DNA of 64,000 nucleotides. Origin: GCA-2693325 sp036343635. Its GTDB lineage: Bacteria > Latescibacterota > UBA2968 > UBA8231. The notes below the pieces were generated by a model that worked only from the letters and a program-made list of their open reading frames with translations, was not told the origin of the DNA and did not search any database. Made by a program: the position numbers and the translations under genes. The stretch lies in the NCBI GenBank assembly GCA_036343635.1, contig JAYYVF010000067.1, forward strand, positions 62,001-126,000, in the 5' to 3' direction. Numbering within the stretch: position 1 is the stretch's first letter; each line of letters begins with the position of its first letter. This document shows, one piece after another, positions 53,636-62,419 of this stretch.

Positions 53636-54994
53636 TCACTGAGTGAACTGGGTAACATTTGCTATTCCACCAGGTTGCGTAAGGGCAAAAACAATAAGAT
53701 TTACACCAAATTGAAGCCCTCTTTCGCGTGCGTCAGCAATAGGATCTCCCCAATACCAACTTATATTGAGATCAGAAAAAACCACAGCTACACGACCACG
53801 TAGTTCAAGCATTTCCATGTCAAATACATTTCCACCAGGAGCGCCCCCCATGGGAGGACCATCAGGAAAATCCCAGAAACTGTAGTACAGTGGGTGCGTC
53901 TTAGGAACCTTCTGCCACTTAGAACCATCACTACCCAAAACCAACGGGTCTTTCATTAGAGCCTTGAATTGTCTATCGAAAGGCGTCCCTGAAATCCCCG
54001 CTTCCTTTCCTTCTAAACCCGAGTCAGAATCACTTTGGCGAATCTCCTCTGAAAACATAAAACCGCCATTTTTGAGATAATCACCAAGGTTCTTTCTTTC
54101 AGTCTCACTGATCTGTAGGACAGCATCATTACCTGTCATATAAATCAAAGGAGCCGTCATGATTCGAGGATCAGAAAATTCGAGCGTGGTACCTTCGATG
54201 CGCGCCTGTACTTTTGTATGATCTCTCATGTACCTCATTAACTCTTCAACAGCCGTCGGGAAACGATCTCTATTTTTGTCGGCTATGTCGTAGTCAATTA
54301 CTGTCATATTAAAAAAGCCACGAATATTCTTTTTGTTATCCGGATCTTGGATCAGAATCGCCTGATAACGTCCGACATCCAAGTCTCCCACATTAAGTAG
54401 TTCATGTTTCAAGCTCAATGCCTCTTGAACAGGAGCTGCCGTTTCCGTCAATTCAACCATTTCAACTTCGTCAAAAGACAACTCTTCCGCCTTCGCACCA
54501 CTAAACTGCCCAAGAACCTGAGTGCCTGGCATCACGGATCCAAGAAGGTCACTACCAACAGCACTTACGTCCGCCATTGCCGATATATCAGTAGGCATAT
54601 CCGGCGGTGCCATAGACTGGAGCATCTCCATTTGGACTTCAGAAATTTCTGGACGCTTCGCCAGATCAAAATTCTTCTCCAAAATAGGCGGTGGCGGTTG
54701 GAAACGAACTACCTTTTCTGCCTCTTCTGTAATATCTACACCAAAGAAGTAATCATAAACCATGACCCCTCCATGTCCTGCCAAGGCTAAAACAAACGCC
54801 AAACTCATCCCAAAACGGCGGCCATAAGTTTCTTTCCACAGTGCAAATAACAGAGCTATTCCGGCGGCCAAACCAACGGCAATAGCAAAATACGTCGACA
54901 GCAGAAACAACACATGCACAACAATCGCTGCCCCTACAAACGTATAGGCAAACTTCCTGCGCTCTTCCCGCACTCTATTTTTATACTCGTTCAC
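53636..54994 (-). CDS. DUF4159 protein with TonB-like membrane N-terminus
   Basis: A protein of 452 residues. Three membrane helices occupy about 14-85; the last contains AGHGGVMVYDYFFG and is followed by a proline-rich stretch (VVRFQPPPPILEK), a layout like the anchor of TonB. From about 225 it is a DUF4159 domain (FPTAVEELMRYMRDHT, PLIYMTGN, LKNGGFMFSEE, and WYWGD near the end), a fold related to class I glutamine amidotransferases. There is no TonB C-terminal domain. GTG start with AGGGAA upstream. Last gene after exbB and exbD, so probably driven by them. Confidence 0.82.
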   Translation of the reverse strand: MNEYKNRVREERRKFAYTFVGAAIVVHVLFLLSTYFAIAVGLAAGIALLFALWKETYGRRFGMSLAFVLALAGHGGVMVYDYFFGVDITEEAEKVVRFQPPPPILEKNFDLAKRPEISEVQMEMLQSMAPPDMPTDISAMADVSAVGSDLLGSVMPGTQVLGQFSGAKAEELSFDEVEMVELTETAAPVQEALSLKHELLNVGDLDVGRYQAILIQDPDNKKNIRGFFNMTVIDYDIADKNRDRFPTAVEELMRYMRDHTKVQARIEGTTLEFSDPRIMTAPLIYMTGNDAVLQISETERKNLGDYLKNGGFMFSEEIRQSDSDSGLEGKEAGISGTPFDRQFKALMKDPLVLGSDGSKWQKVPKTHPLYYSFWDFPDGPPMGGAPGGNVFDMEMLELRGRVAVVFSDLNISWYWGDPIADARERGLQFGVNLIVFALTQPGGIANVTQFTQ

Positions 54995-55034
54995 TACAGT
55001 ATTTCCCTCTCGCTAGGAGGACATGGAACTATAT

Positions 55035-55439
55035 TTAGTTCCGGTTTGGCTCGGTCGCAATAATTTGATCAACCACGCCTACCTGGCGGGCAATATCCAT
55101 GATCGTTACAATTTGGCCATGGGTTGATCGCTCGTCCCCTTGAATGATTATCATAGTGGTATTATCAAGCAATCTCCTTTTTTCCTGAATCTCATCCTTT
55201 AGGTTCGCAAACGTAACATCTTTATGGTTGAGCTTCATGTTGCCGTCTTGATCGACCACAATAAAGAGATTTTCCTTTTCAGGCGCCTGTGCTTCCTCAG
55301 CCTCTGGAAGCTTTATGTCTAGCCCGGGCGTTACAGCAAAAACCGCCGTAACCATGAAAAAGATCAATAACTGAAACACCACATCAATCATAGGCGTCAG
55401 ATCGGGCATGTTCATTTCTTTTTTCTCTGACTTTGCCAT
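55035..55439 (-). CDS. ExbD/TolR family protein
   Basis: Proton-channel partner of 134 residues: a single membrane helix with the essential aspartate D19 in PMIDVVFQLLIFF and a periplasmic domain (FIVVDQDGNMKLN, IIIQGDERSTHGQIVTIMDIA). It works with the ExbB-like protein to couple proton motive force to an envelope partner. AAGGAAG precedes ATG. Confidence 0.95.
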   Translation of the reverse strand: MAKSEKKEMNMPDLTPMIDVVFQLLIFFMVTAVFAVTPGLDIKLPEAEEAQAPEKENLFIVVDQDGNMKLNHKDVTFANLKDEIQEKRRLLDNTTMIIIQGDERSTHGQIVTIMDIARQVGVVDQIIATEPNRN

Positions 55440-55478
55440 CTCGAATTACTTCCTTCCGAAATACGTTAACGTTAATTT

Positions 55479-56132
55479 TTAAGCAGCCCGGGAACTCTGC
55501 CAATGACGCAATAGCGCATCCACAAAACCGTGGCCGTATGCTTCAAACTCAATAGCCTTACCCGAAGCACGATTACTAAAATAAGTGTAAATGGCAATGG
55601 ACGGGATCGATATAACAAGACCCGTTACTGTAGTAATCAGAGCTTCAGAGATACCGGCAGCAACAATCGTCGGTTCGCCAAGGCCCTTTTCGGCAATTCC
55701 CTCAAAAGCACCAATCATACCGTTTACTGTTCCCAATAAACCCAGCAACACAACAGACTTAGATACAAAGTCAATTACGGCTAGATAACGCTCCAAATAA
55801 CTTTCAGCTGCTCTCCCGACGGTACCATTCATTTCCTCGCGCATTTCCTCCACGGTACGTTGCTCTCGAGAAAGATGTTCAAAACGTTGTACACCCTCTG
55901 CAAAAACCTCTCCCTCCAATCTACCCATCTCAGCAGCGAAGTCGCCAAGCTGCTCTACAGATGCGCCGGAATCAACTTTAGAATTCATCTCATTTGTGAC
56001 TTCCGCCATCTCATCTTCAGAGCGCAGTTTAGCGTAGGTATAAACTCGCTCGAGAAAAAAGGCCAGAGAAAGCACCGACCAGAGGGCCAAAGGCCACATA
56101 AAAATGCCACCTTGCTGGAAAAAATCTATCAT
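55479..56132 (-). CDS. MotA/TolQ/ExbB proton channel family protein
   Basis: Membrane protein of 217 residues with three helices. GLLGTVNGMIGAFEGIAEKG and GISEALITTVTGLVISIPSIA are the family core. Strong AAGGAGG ribosome site. With ExbD and the DUF4159 gene it forms an energy-transducing module. Residue pattern cannot separate ExbB from TolQ. Confidence 0.94.
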   Translation of the reverse strand: MIDFFQQGGIFMWPLALWSVLSLAFFLERVYTYAKLRSEDEMAEVTNEMNSKVDSGASVEQLGDFAAEMGRLEGEVFAEGVQRFEHLSREQRTVEEMREEMNGTVGRAAESYLERYLAVIDFVSKSVVLLGLLGTVNGMIGAFEGIAEKGLGEPTIVAAGISEALITTVTGLVISIPSIAIYTYFSNRASGKAIEFEAYGHGFVDALLRHWQSSRAA

Positions 56133-56209
56133 TGTTCTCTATCCCTCCTTTTTAGGATCGGAACATGTCTCTTTGTTTACTTTTTTTAATCTTAGTTCAT
56201 TAAGCGAAA

Positions 56210-59200
56210 TCACAGAACCCGAGCTTCCTGCATAACTTCGAGTTGCTGTCTTGAAAAATCCACCTGCTGCAAATATTTAGAACTCTCACTATATTTATCA
56301 ACAACTTCCTGAAAAACTGCACCAGCCTGCCGATACTCTTCCTGCGCCATATAAGCGGCACCAATATTAACAAGGGCATTAACAGCCTGATCACTTTCAG
56401 GATATTTTACCTGCACCTGTTTGAATATTTCAACCGCTTCTTCATAGTCCTTTTTATCAAAAAGAATTTCACCTTGTGCGTAAAGATTATAGGCATCTAT
56501 CTCAGCCAGATGCCCAAGTAGTGTTTCGGCTTTACCCACCAATTGCCGATCTCGTCCTTCCAGCTTATCAACCGGGAACAGTTCCAAAAAACGTTCATAG
56601 CTAGCTGTTGCATTGGTATAATCTTTCAAACCGTAATAATAGTCGCCTAATGTAAATTGACTCTGGGGACCGTATCGGCCGGAAGGATACTCAGCAACGA
56701 TTCGCTCAAAAAGAGGAACGGCAGCCTCTTTTTGCTCCATGGTAATCAAAGCCCACGCTTTATTATATAAAGCGTCATCAGCATATTCAGAGTATGAAAA
56801 TTCTGCAGCAACACGATCGTATATTTCCAAACACTCTTTTAGTGCTGCGTCTTTTTCTGCTCGAGATCCGCGATTGGTCAAGTTAAACAACGCTTCTCCA
56901 GATCGAAAGACAGCCTCTGCAGCATAACGACCCGTAGGGTAGTTGTCAGCTAATGCAGTAAATGTGTCACTCGCGTCACGCCAACGTCCGAGTCTGTAAC
57001 GAGCCCAGGCATCATAATAATAGGCGTGTATGGCCTTGTCATCATCAGGGTACTTGGTATAGTATGTTTCAAACGCCTCCGACATTTTTGGTAAAACACC
57101 TATGTCACCCCCAGAAAGTTTCTGATAAGCTACACCAATTTGAAATTGAGCATTTCGCGCCCAACCTATCTGTGGATAGTTTTCTATAATTTTTGAATAA
57201 ATAGCGATTGAAGACGTATAGTCACCTGATTTGTACAAAGCGTTGCCCTGAACGAATAAAGCATTCGCAATACTCTCCTGATTTACAGCTAAATCAATTA
57301 AACGCTGCGCTGCTTGGATGCTTTGTTGAAATTGATCTAAACGGAAATATGCGTTAGCTAAACGAATCAACAGGCGTTCTTTATCTTCCGAAGAGCTTAC
57401 ACCTTCTAACATTTCTTCGTAAATCCGAATTGCGTCAGCTGGGTCCCTCTTTTCTGCCATAGCGATTAGTTGTAGACGAGCAGACCTAACAAGACTTTCG
57501 TCGCCTGATTCTATTACCCGATTCAACAAATTCTCAGCTTCGGCGTCACTCCCCTGTGCCGAATATGATAATGCCATAGAGAACTCTACCTTTAACTTCA
57601 TGCTACTAGGCAAGCGCTGGTCAAGTAACCATTTGTAATCCGTCAATGCCCGATCGTAACGCCCAGTCCAATGCTGAGCCAACGCCCGACCGTAACGCGC
57701 GTCCCGAACCACATCGCTTTCCGGATATTCATCAAGGACTAGGCTGTAACGTTCGGCAGCATCAACGTAGTTTTTGTTATTGAGATCCAATTGAGCCATT
57801 TGATAATGCGCTCGGGCTTCCAATGCCCTATCTCCTGTCACGCCCTCCAGCAATTCATTCAACATGTCTCGCCCCTGATCCTGACGGCCAGCAGCAATAT
57901 GGATGTTCGCAGCTTCAATTAATGCGGCAATATAAGTCTCACGAGCATCCCTACTCACCCTCGAAAATGCAGCAACCGCCTCATCTTGCCGTCCCTCGTC
58001 CCGATACAATATACCTAGTCCATAAAAAGCGTCTGCAGAAAAACGTGTTTCATCATAACTTTCAGTGATCGCTTTGTATGCATCAATAGCATCACCTACT
58101 TTAGACTGTTCGTAATTTATTCTCGCTATGCGCATCAAACACAATGGAGCTTGATCAGACCTGGGAAAACTCTCGACCGCCTCGGTGTAGGCCCCAAGAG
58201 CAGCTACAGAATCTCCAACTTTTTCAGCCGACCATCCAGCACTGTATAGCGAAGCAGACCTCAGACCAGTATCACTATCTGGATATTCGTCAAGGACCTT
58301 CAAATAGTCATCCTTTGCTTCAGCGTATTGATCAGCAAAGTAACGAGCTTCCCCCTTTTGATACTGCGCATTTGGAGGATAGGGAGTGTCAGAATACAAT
58401 TCTATAACCTGATTATACGCAGTCCAAGCATCATCAAATCTTTCCCACTCCATGTAATTATCGCCGATTCGCATTTGAACTTTGGCCTTGTAAAACCGCT
58501 CCTCGGCAGTCTCCTGAGCAGCGATAAGTTCCTGATAAGCCTGTTCATACTGGTCAGATTTGCGAAAAATCTCTGCAACACGCAAAGACGAAGTCTCAAA
58601 GAGCTGACGGTAGTTTTCAAAGTCTACGTTTTTACCCTCTCGAAAAGACCCCCTCAACAATTCAAACATCCGGTCATAGAGGCTACGAACACCTCTATAA
58701 GCAGCTATCGCTTCGGTATCTCGACTCATTTTATCAAATGAGTTAGCCTTCAAATAAACTGATTGAGCTATAACGGGGCTATTGGGAAATCGATCAAGTA
58801 CTACTTGAGCCGCATCTATGGCTTCACTAAAACGACCTTTTTCGTACATCGCATTCGCGATCCGGAACTGAGCATCTGGAGCATATCTATCTTCAGGGTA
58901 AGCCTCCAGCATAGCCTGCAAGGTTCCTATGCTCTTTACATACAGCTTCTGGTTGAATTCGCTCCAGCCACTGTAGTAGAATGCTTTACCTGCTTCCTCT
59001 GTTTCGGGAAACAAATCTACATATTTTCGATATTCTTGGGCTGCCTCAGACCATTCCTTGGCAAGAAAACGTGTTTCAGCTACCTGAAATTGGACCAACT
59101 GACGAAACTGCCCAGGGACGCCCCCAACATCAAGTACATGCCGATAAGCTTCAACTGCATCCTCGTGCTTTCCGCTTTTCTTGTACGCATTACCCAATTG

Positions 59201-59449
59201 ATACCATGCAGCAGCGACTACAGGAAGTTCGAGTTCATCCCCAAAGTCGACACGTACGCTATCAGTACGAACAGCTTTACTTTTGAAGTCAACGATCTTT
59301 GCATATTCAATGATCGCCCCTTCATACTCACCGAGTGCGTAAAGCGACTGACCGGCATCGAAACTGGTCTTCAGGTTTTGCGGCACCGGGAGAAAAATAC
59401 TCGCCCCCAACCCCATACCTAGAGCTATGAGTCCTGCCCAGACCGTCAT
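56210..59449 (-). CDS. Giant periplasmic TPR protein
   Basis: A protein of 1079 residues with a signal-like N-terminus (about 1-25) and more than 20 tetratricopeptide repeats covering nearly all the rest (for example AAWYQLGNAYKKSGKHEDAV, NALFVQGNALYKSGDYTSSI, QAVNALVNIGAAYMAQEEYR). Repeats with the YPES/FP turn are like those of BamD, YbgF and CpoB. It probably sits in the periplasm as a protein-protein scaffold. It lies 77 bases upstream of exbB in the same direction; a TolA/YbgF-like link to ExbBD is plausible. Confidence 0.85.
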   Translation of the reverse strand: MTVWAGLIALGMGLGASIFLPVPQNLKTSFDAGQSLYALGEYEGAIIEYAKIVDFKSKAVRTDSVRVDFGDELELPVVAAAWYQLGNAYKKSGKHEDAVEAYRHVLDVGGVPGQFRQLVQFQVAETRFLAKEWSEAAQEYRKYVDLFPETEEAGKAFYYSGWSEFNQKLYVKSIGTLQAMLEAYPEDRYAPDAQFRIANAMYEKGRFSEAIDAAQVVLDRFPNSPVIAQSVYLKANSFDKMSRDTEAIAAYRGVRSLYDRMFELLRGSFREGKNVDFENYRQLFETSSLRVAEIFRKSDQYEQAYQELIAAQETAEERFYKAKVQMRIGDNYMEWERFDDAWTAYNQVIELYSDTPYPPNAQYQKGEARYFADQYAEAKDDYLKVLDEYPDSDTGLRSASLYSAGWSAEKVGDSVAALGAYTEAVESFPRSDQAPLCLMRIARINYEQSKVGDAIDAYKAITESYDETRFSADAFYGLGILYRDEGRQDEAVAAFSRVSRDARETYIAALIEAANIHIAAGRQDQGRDMLNELLEGVTGDRALEARAHYQMAQLDLNNKNYVDAAERYSLVLDEYPESDVVRDARYGRALAQHWTGRYDRALTDYKWLLDQRLPSSMKLKVEFSMALSYSAQGSDAEAENLLNRVIESGDESLVRSARLQLIAMAEKRDPADAIRIYEEMLEGVSSSEDKERLLIRLANAYFRLDQFQQSIQAAQRLIDLAVNQESIANALFVQGNALYKSGDYTSSIAIYSKIIENYPQIGWARNAQFQIGVAYQKLSGGDIGVLPKMSEAFETYYTKYPDDDKAIHAYYYDAWARYRLGRWRDASDTFTALADNYPTGRYAAEAVFRSGEALFNLTNRGSRAEKDAALKECLEIYDRVAAEFSYSEYADDALYNKAWALITMEQKEAAVPLFERIVAEYPSGRYGPQSQFTLGDYYYGLKDYTNATASYERFLELFPVDKLEGRDRQLVGKAETLLGHLAEIDAYNLYAQGEILFDKKDYEEAVEIFKQVQVKYPESDQAVNALVNIGAAYMAQEEYRQAGAVFQEVVDKYSESSKYLQQVDFSRQQLEVMQEARVL

Positions 59450-59524
59450 ATGCGTCTCTCCTTACCGTTTCTTGGAGTCTTCAAATCTCAACCTTTAAGT
59501 TGCTTAACAATATAATTGCTATCT

Positions 59525-60469
59525 CTAGAACCCATATGCGAATGAAAACCGGTGCGCTCCATTAGTTTCAGTCAAATCCAATGGGATCCGGTAACCGTAA
59601 TCAAAGTGAAGCTTACCAAAGACATATCCCAACCCCGCATTTATATCTCCAGACATATCCTCTTCAAAAAGCTTGCTACCGCCAGCCCTCAGCATTAGAC
59701 CTTCAACAAGTTTGGTTTCTCCACCGACCACAATTCTACTATCTGCACCATCTCCTCCGGCATCACGCATGACATATTGTACTGACACCAAGGACGATGG
59801 ATTTACCTGATATGCTACACCTGCATGAACATCCATCGGCAATGTACCTGCATCAGCATCAACACGAGCCGCTGTACCATTCGAGACATCAGGCTTATTG
59901 ACGTTCTTAACCATTAGACCAAAACGAGCACCCTGAACGGGTGTCTTCCAAAGAAGCCCCAAATCCACACCAACATTACCGGCAGTAGTATTCGACAAAG
60001 GGTCCGCCACTCCATTATCCGCTGGTATGTTCCCAACACTCCAGAAAAGATATTTTGCATTCAATCCAACATTAAGCGAACGTCCAAATTGATACGACAT
60101 TGATAGAAACGCTCCATTCTCGCTCATCAATTCCGAACCAATTCGCTCATATCCTAAGCCAATACCAAAACTCCCCATAGGCTTAGCAAAAGAAACCACA
60201 TGCTGACCCAAATCATCACCTTCAATACCAGTGTAAAGAAGGGAAACGTTGGTGTAGGCCATCTGAGTGCCACTTAACTGCCCCAATCCAGCAGGATTGG
60301 CGAACACAGCATCCGCATCATCAGCAATAGCCACATAGCTATTCCCCAAAGAAGCCGAGCGTGCTCCTGCGCCTACATTCTGAATATTCACAACAGCATC
60401 GGCGCTTTGAATACAAATAGGGATCACCAACGCTAACGTCCACGCACGGAATAGTTTCAAATTCTTCAT
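59525..60469 (-). CDS. PorV/PorQ-like outer-membrane barrel protein
   Basis: A protein of 314 residues with a signal peptide (about 1-22) and a beta-barrel pattern. The N-terminal signature GAGARSASLGNSYVAIADDA and AVFANPAGLGQL is that of the PorV/PorQ/UPF0164 group, distantly related to FadL. The C-terminus ends in FSFAYGF with a terminal Phe, as for BamA substrates. ATG at 60469 has GGAGGAG upstream. In some phyla PorV serves type 9 secretion, but nothing else of that system is here. Confidence 0.82.
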   Translation of the reverse strand: MKNLKLFRAWTLALVIPICIQSADAVVNIQNVGAGARSASLGNSYVAIADDADAVFANPAGLGQLSGTQMAYTNVSLLYTGIEGDDLGQHVVSFAKPMGSFGIGLGYERIGSELMSENGAFLSMSYQFGRSLNVGLNAKYLFWSVGNIPADNGVADPLSNTTAGNVGVDLGLLWKTPVQGARFGLMVKNVNKPDVSNGTAARVDADAGTLPMDVHAGVAYQVNPSSLVSVQYVMRDAGGDGADSRIVVGGETKLVEGLMLRAGGSKLFEEDMSGDINAGLGYVFGKLHFDYGYRIPLDLTETNGAHRFSFAYGF

Positions 60470-60530
60470 TGGCCAACTCCTCCTTAGCTTGTGGCTCATT
60501 TATCAATTCACTCTTTATGCTTGCGAAGGA

Positions 60531-61280
60531 CTACTCTAAAACTTGACTAAGTTTGACAGTCCCATCATTATAAATCTTTCCGATATCTCTCACAAATTCA
60601 TAACTCAAGTCCGTTGTCTCAACGGGCTCATTTCGAAAATCAAACCTCAAAACAACATCATTCACCTCGACACCTACTCCAGCGACATCAGGATGTAATG
60701 CAGGGAATACTACGAAACCTTCTGCCTCCTGACCACTAAAAATTTCTTCACTCTTAAACATCGTACGTCTCAACAAATCCCTGCGCTCCTGATAACGAGA
60801 GTATTCGTTCCCACGATAACCGATAGCATAGGGTCTATAATATGTATCCAACTGCTCAAAATTCAAACTCCAATATTCACGTTTATTACTTGCTTTCAAA
60901 ACTATCTTGCTCGGATCTATCTTAACCTTGGGATAAGCATAGTTTTTCACACTCAAACGGAACACAGAAAACCGTTGTTTTTCCTGATTAGATCCCCAAA
61001 AAACTGCATTACCAAAAGTATATGGATTTGTGGATTTTGGACCATCTTGCGAATTGTTAAAAAACTGCCTGTTAAGTTCTTCATCCGTCATTGGCTTTAA
61101 ATTAACTTCAAAACGATCCTGGATAAATGTTACTGTACCGTCATCTGAAACGCTCATAGATTCAGATGCCTGTTGTCCTGGCCTCAGAGGTCCCGCGTAA
61201 TGATGGTACCCGCACCCCTGAAGAGAAAGCAAGAGCACAAAAACAGAAAAACTCCGCAACAAAAGAACCCTTTGTTTCAA
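60531..61280 (-). CDS. Outer-membrane lipoprotein of unknown function
   Basis: A protein of 249 residues with a lipoprotein signal (LLLSLQGCGYHH, lipidated Cys in LQGC). The mature part has Ig-like strand patterns (FSVFRLSVKNYAYPKVKIDPSKI and later GFVVFPAL, VVLRFDFRN). Start TTG at 61280 is chosen because a G-rich site lies seven bases upstream and it follows the upstream stop directly. No family recognised. Confidence 0.7.
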   Translation of the reverse strand: MKQRVLLLRSFSVFVLLLSLQGCGYHHYAGPLRPGQQASESMSVSDDGTVTFIQDRFEVNLKPMTDEELNRQFFNNSQDGPKSTNPYTFGNAVFWGSNQEKQRFSVFRLSVKNYAYPKVKIDPSKIVLKASNKREYWSLNFEQLDTYYRPYAIGYRGNEYSRYQERRDLLRRTMFKSEEIFSGQEAEGFVVFPALHPDVAGVGVEVNDVVLRFDFRNEPVETTDLSYEFVRDIGKIYNDGTVKLSQVLE

Positions 61281-61282
61281 AA

Positions 61283-62182
61283 TCAATCCCCCCAATTCTC
61301 TGCCTTGATTGCCGCCCAAGACATCTCAGTCAAAACAAGCGTTGGCACAAACATACGGTCTAATGGCATCAACTCCAAATCGGAAAAATGCTCCGCAAAC
61401 CGATACGAGTTAAATTTACCTGACAAAGACCATTTAGCGTCCATTATCTCTTGCTTCCCATCAAAATCATCAAATTCAACATTAAATCCGATCACCTCAC
61501 CCTCCGCTAGGGAGTGTTCGATACTCAAAAAAGCAGCTCCCATATCGACACGACTAAACGGAGTGACAGCCAACTCATACTCTGTTACGCCCGCTTCCCC
61601 CAAACGCCCAACATGCGAAACAGCAGCCTCGGTGTACGGACCGTCCACTAAAGCGTACCAACTGGCGGCCGAATAATTCACAAAAAAAACATCGTCTGGC
61701 GAAGGGCCAGCCATAACAAAATGGTTAGCGGTCGACCCGTTAATAGATAATGCCTCTTTGGTCGTCAGCTCCGTAAAATTTGCATACTGACCGCCAGAGT
61801 GGTCAACATCAAAGAATACCTCAAGAGCATCATCAGTAAAGATCTTGGTGGCCGCACTACCTACAGGCCTATCAATCTGGTGAACATCGTCACGAACACG
61901 CGCGGCAACATACACCTTATTTAGCTTCGGACTCCAACCCACCCATAGCTGGGCAAACATATCCTCTGGTTCGATCTCAGCGTCTCGAACCAAATCAGTA
62001 AATTGACGATTACCGATTTCGTAGCCCTTACCTACCAGCGACCAGTCAGCCAACGAACCATCAATTTCTGGCTCCATCCCCCCCGGAAACTGAAATGCCT
62101 TAAACACGGCATGGTCTGGAGAATGGGCATAAGCACCGGAAAGCCAAGCAACTAAAATCGGCAAGAGTATGTAGTTTAACAC
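61283..62182 (-). CDS. CBM9-like domain secreted protein
   Basis: A protein of 299 residues with a signal peptide (cleavage after AYA). Residues about 35-230 have the pattern of carbohydrate-binding module family 9 or the related domain found in many surface proteins: IDGSLADW, VYVAARVRDD, FTDDALEVFFDVDHSGG and YELAVTPFS. GTG at 62182 gives a normal signal peptide; GTG at 62230 gives a 16-residue extension and is the alternative. It is the first gene after the sigma-70 promoter at 62262-62290. Confidence 0.75.
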   Translation of the reverse strand: MLNYILLPILVAWLSGAYAHSPDHAVFKAFQFPGGMEPEIDGSLADWSLVGKGYEIGNRQFTDLVRDAEIEPEDMFAQLWVGWSPKLNKVYVAARVRDDVHQIDRPVGSAATKIFTDDALEVFFDVDHSGGQYANFTELTTKEALSINGSTANHFVMAGPSPDDVFFVNYSAASWYALVDGPYTEAAVSHVGRLGEAGVTEYELAVTPFSRVDMGAAFLSIEHSLAEGEVIGFNVEFDDFDGKQEIMDAKWSLSGKFNSYRFAEHFSDLELMPLDRMFVPTLVLTEMSWAAIKAENWGD

Positions 62183-62261
62183 CCCCCCCACCGACCTGAC
62201 TTTGCAAGTTGTATAGCGATATTCTAACACTAAAGCCCTAACACTTCAAGTAAACTTTTTT

Positions 62262-62290
62262 ATGATAATGATTACAATAACCCATGTCAA
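62262..62290 (-). promoter_or_regulatory. Sigma-70 promoter of envelope operon
   Basis: On the minus strand: TTGACA (62290-62285), a 17-base spacer and TATCAT (62267-62262). The -35 is perfect and the -10 has five of six consensus bases. It points at the CBM9-like gene and the following minus-strand cluster. Confidence 0.8.
62264..62282 (-). promoter_or_regulatory. Fur-box-like sequence over the promoter
   Basis: On the plus strand GATAATGATTACAATAACC. It agrees with the 19-base Fur consensus at 14 positions, including the whole first nine. It covers part of the spacer and -10, the usual place for repression. The site is imperfect in its second half, so Fur control is a hypothesis. Confidence 0.45.
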
Positions 62291-62419
62291 GTAGGCCCAG
62301 TTAATCCGATATTACGAAAAATTCAAATATAAATCTTTTAATAAAAATAGAATTCTTATCTGGTTTTATTCGATACATTATGGATCCAAGCATCGATATT
62401 GAATGGAAGAATCAAAGCA

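Noticed and set aside
58763..59422. A 219-codon plus-strand frame opposite the TPR protein
   Set aside because: The minus strand encodes regular TPR repeats throughout; this frame is their shadow.
59525..60469. Evidence for type 9 secretion through the PorV-like protein
   Set aside because: No PorU, PorT, SprA, GldKLMN or C-terminal sorting domain is seen; the PorV/PorQ group is wider than that system.
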